NCBI GenBank assembly: GCA_038562555.1
Contig: JBCFBK010000069.1
Span: 1-25,293, forward strand
Direction of reading: 5' to 3'
Length of the DNA: 25,293 bases
Source: JBCFBK01 sp038562555
GTDB lineage: Bacteria > Bacteroidota > Bacteroidia > Bacteroidales > Prolixibacteraceae
Part shown: positions 9,364 to 17,671 of the stretch, piece by piece
How positions within the stretch are numbered: position 1 is the stretch's first letter
Layout of the letters: every line of letters starts with the position of its first letter
Notes under the pieces: generated by a model
The model's input: only the letters and a program-made list of their open reading frames with translations
The model's database searches: none
What the model was told of the DNA's origin: nothing
Translations under genes and position numbers: made by a program

Positions 9364-9407
9364 TTCCCTCCGGAAAAGGCATAATAGTCAAAAAAATTCG
9401 GATTGAG

Positions 9408-9460
9408 CACGAAGACGCTTAGTTACTCTATATTCTCATTCGTGACTTTGAGTCTTTGTG
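9408..9460. repeat. Imperfect palindromic repeat of the CACGAAGAC / GTCTTTGTG type
   Basis: The left arm (9408-9428) begins CACGAAGAC and the right arm (9440-9460) ends GAGTCTTTGTG. The complement of the right arm matches the left arm at most positions, strongest over the outer nine, with a loop of about 11 bases. From memory, intergenic palindromes built from CACGAAGAC/CACAAAGAC words recur in many environmental bacterial genomes, Bacteroidota included. It lies 45 bp after the E1 stop and could also act as that gene's 3' hairpin; a short T-rich stretch (TTTAATTGTTT) follows the right arm. Repeat status in this genome cannot be tested from one copy. Confidence 0.5.
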
Positions 9461-9587
9461 TTTAATTGTTTATTCCCGGGGCAGTCTCCTCCGTCAGGCA
9501 GTGCCCAAAAACAGGAATGCCTTTTCGCAAAAGTTTGTTAACGGCCATTAATTAGACAATCGATTGCCGCTCATTCTTAGAAAATAT

Positions 9588-9622
9588 TGGTTAAACTTGC
9601 ATAGCCAACTGAAGTTTAACCA
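9588..9622. promoter_or_regulatory. 11-bp perfect dyad upstream of the efflux operon, possible operator
   Basis: TGGTTAAACTT (9588-9598) and AAGTTTAACCA (9612-9622) are exact complements separated by 13 bases. The element ends 27 bp before the start of the adaptor gene. A -7-like TAAACTTG (9592-9599, one mismatch to TAnnTTTG) overlaps the left arm. A repressor bound here could block transcription of the pump operon, but the arms could equally form a leader hairpin. No regulator gene adjoins the operon, so any protein binding here is encoded elsewhere. The symmetry is seen directly; the operator role is inferred. Confidence 0.5.
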
Positions 9623-9649
9623 TTTTGAGCACTCAACCTGACATTTCCG

Positions 9650-10702
9650 ATGAATACGTCAACTTATATGATCCGTGCGGGCATTCTGACCCTTGCCATC
9701 TGCACGCTTGCCTGCAGCCAGAAAAAGGGACCAGGCAGGAACAACAGCAATGAAGAAGGGCTCATCGCTGAAGGCTTTGTTGTCAGTCCCGGTTATTTCG
9801 AAAACCGCCTCACAGTCACGGCTAATCTGCTGCCTGCCGAATCGGTAGAAATAAAAACGCCCGTTGCGGGAACGGTATTAGCCATCCATTTCAGCGAAGG
9901 AAAGTTTGTCCGGGAGGGAGATCCGCTTGTACAAATTGACGATCGGGTTTGGAAAGCGCAGATTAAAGGTTTAAAGGCTCAGCTCCTCGCGGCAGGCGAA
10001 GAACTGCGGCGCAAGGAATCGCTGCTTGAAGCAGAAGGTGCCAGCCGCGAAGAGGTGGAAACAGTCCGGTCGACTGTGCAGCAACTGGAAGCACGGATCG
10101 AGGAGTTATCTGTCTACGTCACGCTGGCCGGTGTTCCGGCGCCTTTCAGCGGCCGGGTAGGTATGCGTGATTTCAGCATAGGGGCTTATCTTTCGCAGGG
10201 ACAAGTTATTACTGAAATCGCCCAGTCAGACCGGCTGAAGGTCGATTTCAATTTACCGGGCCGCTACGTGAGCCAATTGGCTCACGGCAAGGAGGTCATG
10301 GTCATGGCCCACAATGACTCGCTGCCTGCCACTATCTATGCCATTAATCCGGTCGTTGATCCAAACGCACGTACCATTCAGATCAGGGCCCTCCTAACGA
10401 ACAAAAAGAACTGGCTTCCGGGCGATTTTGCCGAAGTTTCACTGCTTCTTGATGTTCAGGACTCGGCCATCGTGATCCCAACCGAACTGATTGTTCCCGA
10501 ACTGGGCGCCGAGACCGTATATCTCAGTAAAAACGGGAGCGTAGTCAAACAGCGGGTGAAGACCGGTGTCCGGAACAGCAAAGTGGCACTGGTCACGGCG
10601 GGACTCTCAGCCGGAGATACCCTGCTGACAACCGGATTAATGCAGGTCAGGGAGGGAATGCCGGTCAGGATCAGTAAAACGTCAAGTTCAGCAAAGTTAT
10701 GA
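9650..10702 (+). CDS. RND efflux periplasmic adaptor (membrane fusion protein), probable lipoprotein
   Basis: The 350-residue protein joins an inner-membrane RND pump to an outer-membrane channel. An N-terminal export signal ends ICTLAC, so Cys22 is probably lipidated, although Thr at -3 is not ideal for a lipobox. The order is typical of the AcrA/MexA family: first half of a biotinyl-lipoyl-like domain (about 62-100, VEIKTPVAGTVLAIHFSEGKFVREGD), an alpha-helical hairpin (about 101-158), the second lipoyl half (about 160-192, APFSGRVGMRDFSIGAYLSQG), a beta-barrel domain (about 195-270, ending LPGDFAEVSL) and a membrane-proximal domain (about 272-345). The hairpin is short, about 55 residues. 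It is the first gene of the operon, and its TGA overlaps the ATG of the pump gene by 4 bp (ATGA), implying translational coupling. Confidence 0.94.
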   Translation: MNTSTYMIRAGILTLAICTLACSQKKGPGRNNSNEEGLIAEGFVVSPGYFENRLTVTANLLPAESVEIKTPVAGTVLAIHFSEGKFVREGDPLVQIDDRVWKAQIKGLKAQLLAAGEELRRKESLLEAEGASREEVETVRSTVQQLEARIEELSVYVTLAGVPAPFSGRVGMRDFSIGAYLSQGQVITEIAQSDRLKVDFNLPGRYVSQLAHGKEVMVMAHNDSLPATIYAINPVVDPNARTIQIRALLTNKKNWLPGDFAEVSLLLDVQDSAIVIPTELIVPELGAETVYLSKNGSVVKQRVKTGVRNSKVALVTAGLSAGDTLLTTGLMQVREGMPVRISKTSSSAKL

Positions 10703-13700
10703 CCTTATCCGAACTGAGCATAAAACGTCCGGTGATGGCAACGGTGTTTGCCATTGCCATCGTGCTTTTTGGCGTCGTGGGGTTTATGTCGCTTGGAATC
10801 CGCGAATATCCCAGCGTTGATCCTCCGGTAGTAACCGTGTCAACCAGTTATCCGGGCGCCAATGCAGAAATCATGGAGTCACAAATCACCGAACCGCTTG
10901 AAGAATCGATCAACAGTATCGACGGTATTGAAACCCTTAGCTCGGTCAGTTCCGACGGGCGCAGTTCCATTACCATTGAATTTGACACCGACCGCGACCT
11001 GGATAACGCCGCCAACGATGTTCGTGACAAAGTGGCCGGAGCCGTATATAAATTACCGCCCGATGCCGATCCCCCGGTCGTTTCGAAGGCTGACGCCGAT
11101 GCACAGACCGTGCTGACGGTTACGGTGCAAAGCGACAAACGGGCGTTGGTTGAACTGACCGAGATCGGGAACAATATTTTCAAAGAAAGGCTGCAGACGA
11201 TCAGCGGAGTAAGCAGCATCCGGATTTGGGGAGAACGGAAATATGCCATGCGCATCGAACTTGATCCCCGGAAACTCACATCTTACGCTTTGACTCCGGT
11301 CGATGTCGGCGACGCGCTCACCCGTCAGAATGTTGAACTTCCCGCAGGACGTCTCGAAGGCGAGAATACCGAATATACGATCAGGGCTCTCGGCCGGATC
11401 AACACCCCTGAAGAGCTAAGCCGGATGATCATTGCAAAAAAAGGCGACGTACTGGTGCGCCTGGCCGATGTCGGCACTGTTCGCCTGGGCGCTGAAAACG
11501 AGCGTACCCTGATGCGCGGCAACAACATGGTGCCGATGATTGGCGTTGCACTTCAGCCACAGCCCGGAGCCAATCATATCGATATTGTGGATGAAGCCTT
11601 TCGGCGTATCGAACAGATCAAAAAGGAACTACCCGAAGATATTCAGCTGAACATTGCCCTCAACACGACCGACAGTATCCGGAAAGCCATCAGCGAGGTA
11701 CAGGAGACGATTCTCATCGCTTTCATTTTGGTTTTGCTGGTCGTTTTCTTTTTTCTGCGAAGCTGGAGAATCACGATGGTCCCGGTGATTGTCATTCCCA
11801 TCTCCCTGATCGGGACATTTTTTATCCTCTACCTTTCGGGATATTCCATCAATGTGCTGACGCTGCTCGGACTGGTCCTGGCTACCGGTCTGGTGGTCGA
11901 CGATGCGATCGTGGTCATGGAGAATATTTACACCAAGGTTGAACAGGGCATGAACCCGGTTCAGGCGGCATTCAAGGGCTCTCGTGAAGTTTTCTTTGCC
12001 GTCATTTCAACATCGGTGAGTCTGATCTGTGTATTCCTGCCCATCTTCTTTCTGCAGGGACTGACCGGAAGGCTGTTCCGCGAATTTGCTATGGTCGTGG
12101 CCGGAGCTATTCTGCTGTCGACCTTCGTATCGTTGTCGCTAACCCCGATGATGAGCTCGCTCGTACTCAAAAAGAGCGAAAAGGAAGGGCGAATCATGCG
12201 CGTCTTCAGGAAAACTGTCGATTCCATGACCCGCGGATATTCACGGTCATTGACGCTCTTTATGCGGAAACGCTGGCTTGCCTTTCCTGTTATAGCGGTA
12301 ATCTCGGGGCTGATCGCTTTCTTTGGCGCCATCCTGCCGCAGGAGCTGGCGCCGCTGGAAGATAAAAGCCGTATCCGGCTCAGTTCGACAGCGCCCGAAG
12401 GGACCTCATTCGAGGCCATGGACGCCTATCAGCGTGAACTCATGCTGCTGGTCGATACGCTTCGCGAAAAGGAGTTTTTGATGGGTATAACGGCTTTCGG
12501 AGGCGGATCATCTTCGGGCGTCAATTCTGCCTTCGTCCGGCTGACTTTGTTGCCACCTGGTGAACGTCAGCGCAGCCAGATGGAAATTGCCCGTGAGCTA
12601 AGCCGGCTGGTGAAGAGGTATAACTTTGCACAGACACTCGTTATCCAGGAGCCAACTATCACCGCTGCCCGTGGCGGGCGAAACAGCCTGCCGGTACAGT
12701 TTGTTATCCAGGCGCCCGACCTGGACCGTTTGAAGAAGGTCATTCCATTGTTCATGGAGAAAGCTCAAACCGATCCGGCCTTCGATGCGGTCACCATCGA
12801 CCTGAAATTTAACAAACCCGAATATGCTGTTGACATCCTGCGTGATAAGGCGCTCGACATGGGCGTTTCAGTGAGGGATATCGCCCGTACTATTCAGTCG
12901 TATCTGGCCGAACAACGGATCGGGTATTTCATCCGCGACGGGAAACAATATTATGTAATCGCTGCGGCTAATAAGCCCGACCGCAACGAACCCCCTGACC
13001 TGACCAACCTCACGGTCAGGAACAACAGCGGACAAATGGTCACGCTTGATAACCTGGTCAATATTTACTTCGACAGCCGACCTCCGCAATTACTTCGCTT
13101 TAACCGGTATGTGGCAGCTACTGTTTCCGCAGCGCCGGCCGAGGGTAAAACCATCGGCGACGGCATTGACGCCATGAACCGCATTGCGGATGAAGTACTC
13201 GATGAAACCTTTAGTACATCCCTTACCGGGAGCGCGTCCGACTTTGCCAAAAGCTCGGGCAATATCCTCCTGATATTTGTCCTGGCCCTCGTCCTGGTGT
13301 ACCTGACACTGGCCGCCCAGTTTGAAAGCTTCAGGGATCCCTTCACAATCATGTTTACGGTACCCCTGGCCTTGTGCGGAGCACTGATCACGCTATTTCT
13401 GTTCGGACAAACCCTGAATATTTTCAGTGAGATCGGTATCATTGTGCTCATTGGCATCGTTACAAAAAATGGTATCCTGATCGTTGAATTCGCCAATCAG
13501 AAGCGGGAGCAGGGCCTCCCGGTCGCTGAAGCCGCGGTCGAAGCTTCCATTCAGCGATTCCGCCCTATCGTGATGACCAGCCTCGCTACTGTTTTGGGCG
13601 CCCTGCCAATTGCGCTGGCGCTGGGTGAAGCATCAACCAGCCGTATCCCTATGGGAATTGCAATCATCGGCGGACTTATTTTTTCACTGATACTGACGCT

Positions 13701-13773
13701 TTATATTATTCCTTCACTTTACACGTACATCGCCAATAAAAAACACCGGGCTTATGCAGAAGAACTTGATTAA
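10699..13773 (+). CDS. RND-family multidrug efflux transporter (AcrB/MexB, HAE-1 type)
   Basis: The 1024-residue inner-membrane pump is close to the usual AcrB length. It has the typical start LSIKRPVMATVFAIAIVLFGVVG (TM1), a large periplasmic porter/docking loop, a central transmembrane block, a second large loop and a second transmembrane block. Proton-relay residues are present: Asp401 and Asp402 in LATGLVVDDAIVVMENIY (TM4) and Lys923 in IGIVTKNGILIVEFANQ (TM10), matching Asp407, Asp408 and Lys940 of AcrB. These mark an HAE-1 drug/amphiphile pump and not a heavy-metal (CusA) pump. Trimeric assembly with the adaptor and the TolC-like channel is expected. Its 3' end overlaps the channel gene by 20 bp. 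The actual export substrates cannot be read from sequence. Confidence 0.96.
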   Translation: MTLSELSIKRPVMATVFAIAIVLFGVVGFMSLGIREYPSVDPPVVTVSTSYPGANAEIMESQITEPLEESINSIDGIETLSSVSSDGRSSITIEFDTDRDLDNAANDVRDKVAGAVYKLPPDADPPVVSKADADAQTVLTVTVQSDKRALVELTEIGNNIFKERLQTISGVSSIRIWGERKYAMRIELDPRKLTSYALTPVDVGDALTRQNVELPAGRLEGENTEYTIRALGRINTPEELSRMIIAKKGDVLVRLADVGTVRLGAENERTLMRGNNMVPMIGVALQPQPGANHIDIVDEAFRRIEQIKKELPEDIQLNIALNTTDSIRKAISEVQETILIAFILVLLVVFFFLRSWRITMVPVIVIPISLIGTFFILYLSGYSINVLTLLGLVLATGLVVDDAIVVMENIYTKVEQGMNPVQAAFKGSREVFFAVISTSVSLICVFLPIFFLQGLTGRLFREFAMVVAGAILLSTFVSLSLTPMMSSLVLKKSEKEGRIMRVFRKTVDSMTRGYSRSLTLFMRKRWLAFPVIAVISGLIAFFGAILPQELAPLEDKSRIRLSSTAPEGTSFEAMDAYQRELMLLVDTLREKEFLMGITAFGGGSSSGVNSAFVRLTLLPPGERQRSQMEIARELSRLVKRYNFAQTLVIQEPTITAARGGRNSLPVQFVIQAPDLDRLKKVIPLFMEKAQTDPAFDAVTIDLKFNKPEYAVDILRDKALDMGVSVRDIARTIQSYLAEQRIGYFIRDGKQYYVIAAANKPDRNEPPDLTNLTVRNNSGQMVTLDNLVNIYFDSRPPQLLRFNRYVAATVSAAPAEGKTIGDGIDAMNRIADEVLDETFSTSLTGSASDFAKSSGNILLIFVLALVLVYLTLAAQFESFRDPFTIMFTVPLALCGALITLFLFGQTLNIFSEIGIIVLIGIVTKNGILIVEFANQKREQGLPVAEAAVEASIQRFRPIVMTSLATVLGALPIALALGEASTSRIPMGIAIIGGLIFSLILTLYIIPSLYTYIANKKHRAYAEELD

Positions 13774-15079
13774 GACCATAACCCTGCCGGTATTGATGCT
13801 GGCCTTCAGCCTCAACAACCAGGCTCAGCAGAAAATGGCGCTCAGCGACCTCATCGACCGCGTGCTGACAGAAAACTATCAGGTAAAGATCGTACGCAAT
13901 GAGGCTCTGCAGGCTGCTAATGACAATTCCCTGGGCAATGCCGGTTTTTTGCCTGCAGTCGACATTCAGGGAACCACATCCCGGGCGGTTAATAATACAA
14001 AACAGGAACTTTTCAACGGTACAACCCGGGAAGGAGAAGACGCGCAAAGTAAAGTTCTCAGTGGCTTTATTGAGGCCAACTGGACCGTATTTGACGGCTT
14101 TCGCATGTTTGCCATGCGCGATAAATTATCGCTTCTGGAGCAAATCGGGACCGTCGATGCCCGCTATTTTATAGAACAGACCATTGCCGATGTTTCAGTT
14201 GCTTATTATCAGCTTATCCGGGAAAACAACCTGCTGAACAACCTGCAGAAAACCTTTGAAGTCTCCCTTTTCCGGTATAAGCTGGAATCGAAAAAACGAC
14301 AGGTGGGGAGTGGCACGACACTCGATTATAATCTTGCGCTGATGGACTATCACAGCGACAGCCTCAGTATCATTGAGCAGCAACAGGTGATAAAAAGCCT
14401 GCAAATCCAATTGAACCGCCTTTCGCGACGTGATCCTGACGCCACACTGATCCCCGCCGATCAGGAACTTTCGCCCGACACAATTGAAGATAAGGAAATG
14501 CTTACAGACCTGGCCGTTACGGCAAATAAAGATATCAAACTGTCCATGATCCGCGAGATGATTGCTGAAAAGGATGTTCGGATCAGTCAGGCAGCCCGTT
14601 ATCCGCAGCTCGATCTGTTCGGACGCTATTCCTATTCCCGGCAGATCAATGACATCGGTGTCACCCAGCAAAACAAGACCTATGGCCGCACACTGGGTAT
14701 CACCGTCAGAATGAACCTGTTTGACGGCGGCAAGCTGAACAAGGCAATCGCCAACGAAAAGCTGGCGAGTGAAAACAGTATCCTGACCCGACAAAATGCC
14801 ACGGAGCTAATTGTTTCGGAAGTGCTGGATCAATACTATGCGTATCAGTCACTTAAGAAACAGCAGTCGGTCGCGCGCGAAAACATTAAACTTGCCGAAC
14901 AGTCGCAGGAAATCGCCCGCACCCAGCTCGAAAAAGGAGCGATCAACGGCTATGATTTCAGGCAGACCCAGCTCGCGGTAATCACCGCACGAAATCAGCT
15001 CACGCAAATCAACTTCTCGCTAAAAGCCCTTGAAACAGAGATTAACCGACTCACGGGAAAACTCGAAAGTTTGTTGTGA
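13754..15079 (+). CDS. TolC-like outer-membrane efflux channel (OEP family)
   Basis: The 441-residue protein begins with a signal peptide (KTITLPVLMLAFSLNNQAQQ, likely cleaved after NQA near residue 24). The mature part has two repeated outer-membrane efflux units made of long helices: the first about 28-215 (LSDLIDRVLTENYQVKIVRNE), the second about 245-435 (AEKDVRISQAARYPQLDLFGRYSYS..., GITVRMNLFDGGKLNKAIANE). The phrase NLFDGGKL is typical of the second unit. As a trimer it should form the outer-membrane duct and periplasmic tunnel for the pump encoded upstream. Its ATG lies inside the end of the pump gene (20-bp overlap), so the three genes form one translationally coupled operon. It is not annotated as a lipoprotein: no Cys follows the signal. 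Confidence 0.94.
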   Translation: MQKNLIKTITLPVLMLAFSLNNQAQQKMALSDLIDRVLTENYQVKIVRNEALQAANDNSLGNAGFLPAVDIQGTTSRAVNNTKQELFNGTTREGEDAQSKVLSGFIEANWTVFDGFRMFAMRDKLSLLEQIGTVDARYFIEQTIADVSVAYYQLIRENNLLNNLQKTFEVSLFRYKLESKKRQVGSGTTLDYNLALMDYHSDSLSIIEQQQVIKSLQIQLNRLSRRDPDATLIPADQELSPDTIEDKEMLTDLAVTANKDIKLSMIREMIAEKDVRISQAARYPQLDLFGRYSYSRQINDIGVTQQNKTYGRTLGITVRMNLFDGGKLNKAIANEKLASENSILTRQNATELIVSEVLDQYYAYQSLKKQQSVARENIKLAEQSQEIARTQLEKGAINGYDFRQTQLAVITARNQLTQINFSLKALETEINRLTGKLESLL

Positions 15080-15092
15080 CCGGACATTTTCT

Positions 15093-15110
15093 TTCCCGGG
15101 CAAGCGGGAA
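15093..15110. terminator. Weak hairpin after the efflux operon
   Basis: TTCCCG (15093-15098) and CGGGAA (15105-15110) pair around a 6-base loop, 13 bp after the tolC-like stop. An alternative pairing joins CCCGG (15095-15099) to CCGGG (15114-15118). There is no U-run after it, so termination activity is uncertain. The rest of the 135-bp convergent gap up to the OmpA-like gene shows no better terminator on either strand. Confidence 0.25.
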
Positions 15111-15214
15111 TATCCGGGTTGAGAAGACTTTCGCTTAGCGGGAATGAAGGACTTTGGTTATCTTACGCCTGTAATTTTAAGAGGTTTAATCCGCAGCAGT
15201 AGCAGTCTGCTTAG

Positions 15215-16528
15215 CTACATTTTTACAAATTCGACCCTTCTGTTTTGCGCTTTCCCTTCTGCCGAACTATTGTCAGCAACGGGCACTGAAGCGCCTTTGC
15301 CGCTTGTAGTCATCCTGTTCTGATCAATTTCGAAGTTCTTGTACAGATAGGTCTTGACCGCTTCGGCTCTTTTTTCCGACAAGGTCTGGTTGGCGGCAGG
15401 GCTTCCTGCATTATCGGTGTGTCCGGTGATGCGGATGTTCAAAGACGGATTTTCTCTCAGGACAGTTGCAATTTCTTTGATCACGCCATGCGACTCGGGC
15501 CTGATCGCTGATGACCCTGTATTAAAATAAATGCCGCTGGTCGTGAATACTCCTTCATTTAACAGCTTATGGCGCGTATCCGGAGCGCCTACTGCCAGAC
15601 GAATGTTCGACAAATAGAAATATTCACCGTCTTTCGCGCCGTCTCTGCTGAAAATAAGCGAATTGTAATTTTTTCCCGAAACAAAGGCACGGGGCAGATC
15701 CCATATCTTTTGTTCCCCGACGTATACCCGGATTCGTTGCTCCTGCCGCCATACAGCGACATGAACCAGGTTATTCTTCCGGCTAAATGCTTTAAACCCT
15801 TCATTTGAATTGTCCAGGGTTTTATTTCCGTTTTCAAAAACCTCGATGCCTGTCCGGCCAAGTGGTGCCGAGCCCGCATCCTGCGGATGCAAAAGGATCG
15901 TTATTCCCGATAGTTTTTTAGTCGTGCTGAACCGCTGCCAGGCCGTAAATCCATTTTTATCCTTTACTTCTGCAATGGAAATCATTAAAGGCTGATTATA
16001 AAAACTAAAATCCGGACTGACGGCCAGGTCGAATTCAATCGTTGCATTTTCCGGGATAACGGTTATCAGATCCGGCGTTACTGCTCCTTTAGCAGTCAAA
16101 GCCAGCCAATTGCTCTCCTCCCCCGCTATCTTCATGATCTCTCCCGAGGCATTGGTGTTCCATCGGGCAGGAAAGTCGCCTGTCGCGTCCTGAGAGAAAT
16201 CCTCAAAGACAACTGTCTTTTCTCCGGGGATAAAATCATACTTGGATAAGGAAGAAAATGCCTGATCGTTGCCACCGGCGCCTGAGGCATCGCCAATAGG
16301 GGCATTACCCGGGCCCGATGTGTCTGATGGCGTTCCCGGCTGCTTTTCCGGTATCGTCGCTGCATCCTCAACGGTATCCAATCCTTTGTCAATCGTTTCA
16401 TCCATCTTGCGGTCCACCCGCTGTTCGACCTTTTTCTCGACCCGTTTTCCCAACTTTTCCAGAAATTTTTGAGCTTGCATCTCAGGGGCCAACAGGAAGA
16501 GCCCAATTAAAACAACATAATTTTTCAT
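15215..16528 (-). CDS. Exported OmpA-domain protein with N-terminal charged helix and central jelly-roll-like region
   Basis: The 437-residue protein has a signal peptide (hydrophobic 4-15, cleavage after MQA near 19), a highly charged amphipathic helix at about 21-56 (KFLEKLGKRVEKKVEQRVDR...), a Gly/Pro/Ser-rich linker at about 60-92, a beta-rich middle region at about 100-312 that resembles a concanavalin/LamG-type jelly roll (VVFEDFSQDATGDFPARW, IEFDLAVSPDF, VWRQEQRIRVYVGEQKIWDLP), and a C-terminal OmpA domain at about 327-436. In the latter, TGHTDNAGS and LSEKRAEAV carry Asp372 and Arg387, 15 residues apart as in the diaminopimelate-binding pair of OmpA, so peptidoglycan binding is likely. 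There is no barrel, so this is a periplasmic or surface-linked protein. The middle domain may bind a sugar or protein; its ligand is unknown. It converges on the efflux operon and appears monocistronic. Confidence 0.88.
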   Translation of the reverse strand: MKNYVVLIGLFLLAPEMQAQKFLEKLGKRVEKKVEQRVDRKMDETIDKGLDTVEDAATIPEKQPGTPSDTSGPGNAPIGDASGAGGNDQAFSSLSKYDFIPGEKTVVFEDFSQDATGDFPARWNTNASGEIMKIAGEESNWLALTAKGAVTPDLITVIPENATIEFDLAVSPDFSFYNQPLMISIAEVKDKNGFTAWQRFSTTKKLSGITILLHPQDAGSAPLGRTGIEVFENGNKTLDNSNEGFKAFSRKNNLVHVAVWRQEQRIRVYVGEQKIWDLPRAFVSGKNYNSLIFSRDGAKDGEYFYLSNIRLAVGAPDTRHKLLNEGVFTTSGIYFNTGSSAIRPESHGVIKEIATVLRENPSLNIRITGHTDNAGSPAANQTLSEKRAEAVKTYLYKNFEIDQNRMTTSGKGASVPVADNSSAEGKAQNRRVEFVKM

Positions 16529-16861
16529 CCAAACAGATTTAGGTTTTAAGTTTTTCCGCCGGTTTCCAAAGCAGACAAAACGGATGATATTCCAGAAGTT
16601 AGCTGATTTATAATTTTCGGAATGCCGTAAATAATTTTATAAAAGTCAGGAAAAAATAAGCATGATTTTCCCACTTTTACTGCTCCTGATGTAACAAGCA
16701 AAATCACAAATTGTTCCCTAAGCATTAAAACTTTTGGCCGGCTTATTTTTGGAGGATAATCAACGCGGCCCCTTTTTTAATTCCCTCAAAGAGAAACACG
16801 TCGATCCGATATTACCGTTGGAAAAATTTGATAGCTTTACAGTCAGTGTCATTGTTGCCGG
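16529..16861. other. Divergent intergenic region without a gene
   Basis: This 333-bp AT-rich gap separates the OmpA-like gene (leftward) from the second ECF sigma gene (rightward). I find no reading frame above about 10 codons with a credible start, no RNA gene and no strong palindrome. It must hold the promoters of both neighbours. The only consensus-like element I can point to is the -7-like box listed separately at 16744-16751; no convincing box was found for the leftward gene. Confidence 0.6.
16744..16751 (+). promoter_or_regulatory. Candidate -7 box for the second sigma/fecR unit
   Basis: TATTTTTG matches TAnnTTTG exactly and would place the transcript start near 16757, about 105 bases before the sigma ATG. 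A TTTTGG lies only 7 bases upstream, too close to be the -33 element, and no proper -33 was seen. This is a weak call from sequence alone. Confidence 0.35.
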
Positions 16862-17551
16862 ATGCCGGTTTATCAACTAAAAACCGGAAATCCGGCTGTT
16901 AACGGCGGGAATCAATTCCTTTTGGCTTCTATATTAAACGATAACAGATTGAATGCGCAGGATTTAAATACTGAACTTATTAAATTTATTCGGGAGGGAA
17001 AGGAAAATACGTTCCATGCAGTTTTCATTGCTTATTTTGAACAACTGGAAATCTTTGCAAAAGTATATGTTGAAGACAGGGATGTCGCAAAGGATATGGT
17101 GCAGGAAGTATTTGTAAGCCTATGGAACAAACGGTCATCACTTCCTGAAAATATGAATCTTAAGTCATATTTATACCAGGCAACCCGGAATAATTGCCTG
17201 AACTACCTGAAAAGGTTAAAGGTACAGGCCAAATATGAAAAAAGGACGCTGGACAATTACAACGACTTACTTTTAAACTACGAAGCTTTAGTCCGGCTAA
17301 ATTTCGACACCCTGTCATACAATGAATTACAGGGCGCGTTAGATAAGGCGATTAGCCAACTGCCCCCCAAATGCCGGGAAGTTTTTGAACTGAGCAGATA
17401 CGAAGGAATGAAAAACCGTGAAATAGCTGAAAAGTTTGGCATATCTGTTAAGGCTGTTGAAGGGCACATCTCCAAAGCGCTCAAGCATCTAAAAGATCAA
17501 CTGAAAACGATTTACCCTTCGGGATTAATACTTTTTTTGCTGTCTGAATAA
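16862..17551 (+). CDS. ECF-type RNA polymerase sigma factor of the second SusCD module
   Basis: The 229-residue protein has sigma region 2 at about 52-115 (FHAVFIAYFEQLEIFAKVYV, DVAKDMVQEVFVSLWNKRS, LKSYLYQATRNNCLNYLKR) and region 4 at about 156-212 (ALDKAISQLPPKCREVFELS with helix-turn-helix NREIAEKFGISVKAVEGHIS). It is about 30-35 residues longer at the N-terminus than the first sigma factor here, so initiation at a later codon, for example the TTG at residue 30, cannot be excluded; no other ATG fits in between. It ends in a hydrophobic tail (PSGLILFLLSE). FecR follows after 120 bp, so this pair should control the susCD genes to the right. Sequence identity to the first sigma factor is low outside the core motifs, arguing against a recent duplication. 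Confidence 0.93.
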   Translation: MPVYQLKTGNPAVNGGNQFLLASILNDNRLNAQDLNTELIKFIREGKENTFHAVFIAYFEQLEIFAKVYVEDRDVAKDMVQEVFVSLWNKRSSLPENMNLKSYLYQATRNNCLNYLKRLKVQAKYEKRTLDNYNDLLLNYEALVRLNFDTLSYNELQGALDKAISQLPPKCREVFELSRYEGMKNREIAEKFGISVKAVEGHISKALKHLKDQLKTIYPSGLILFLLSE

Positions 17552-17657
17552 GTTTTATCCACTTGATTTATTATCCATTATTCTTCGTGTTTGTAAAACT
17601 AATTGATTTTTTTCGAAACCGGACTAGGGTAAGTACAAGCTTTGTTGTTCTGGATTT

Positions 17658-17663
17658 AGGAGG
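17658..17663 (+). promoter_or_regulatory. Strong Shine-Dalgarno site before the second fecR
   Basis: AGGAGG lies 8 bases before the ATG at 17672, an optimal distance. Perfect Shine-Dalgarno sites are uncommon in Bacteroidota, whose genes mostly rely on A-rich leaders, and the other starts in this window lack one. It fixes the fecR start and suggests efficient translation of the anti-sigma factor. Confidence 0.65.
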
Positions 17664-17671
17664 CTTCAACA

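Noticed and set aside
15093..15118. Strong intrinsic terminator for the efflux operon
   Set aside because: The stem is only 6 bp, has competing pairings and no U-run; kept only as a low-confidence hairpin.
16529..16861. Small gene or RNA in the gap before the second sigma factor
   Set aside because: Only very short frames occur, with no tRNA-like or stable long-stem structure; best read as a promoter region.
16862..17551. Second sigma/fecR pair as a recent duplicate of the first
   Set aside because: The protein pairs share motifs but differ in length and at most positions, and the leaders and gaps do not match.
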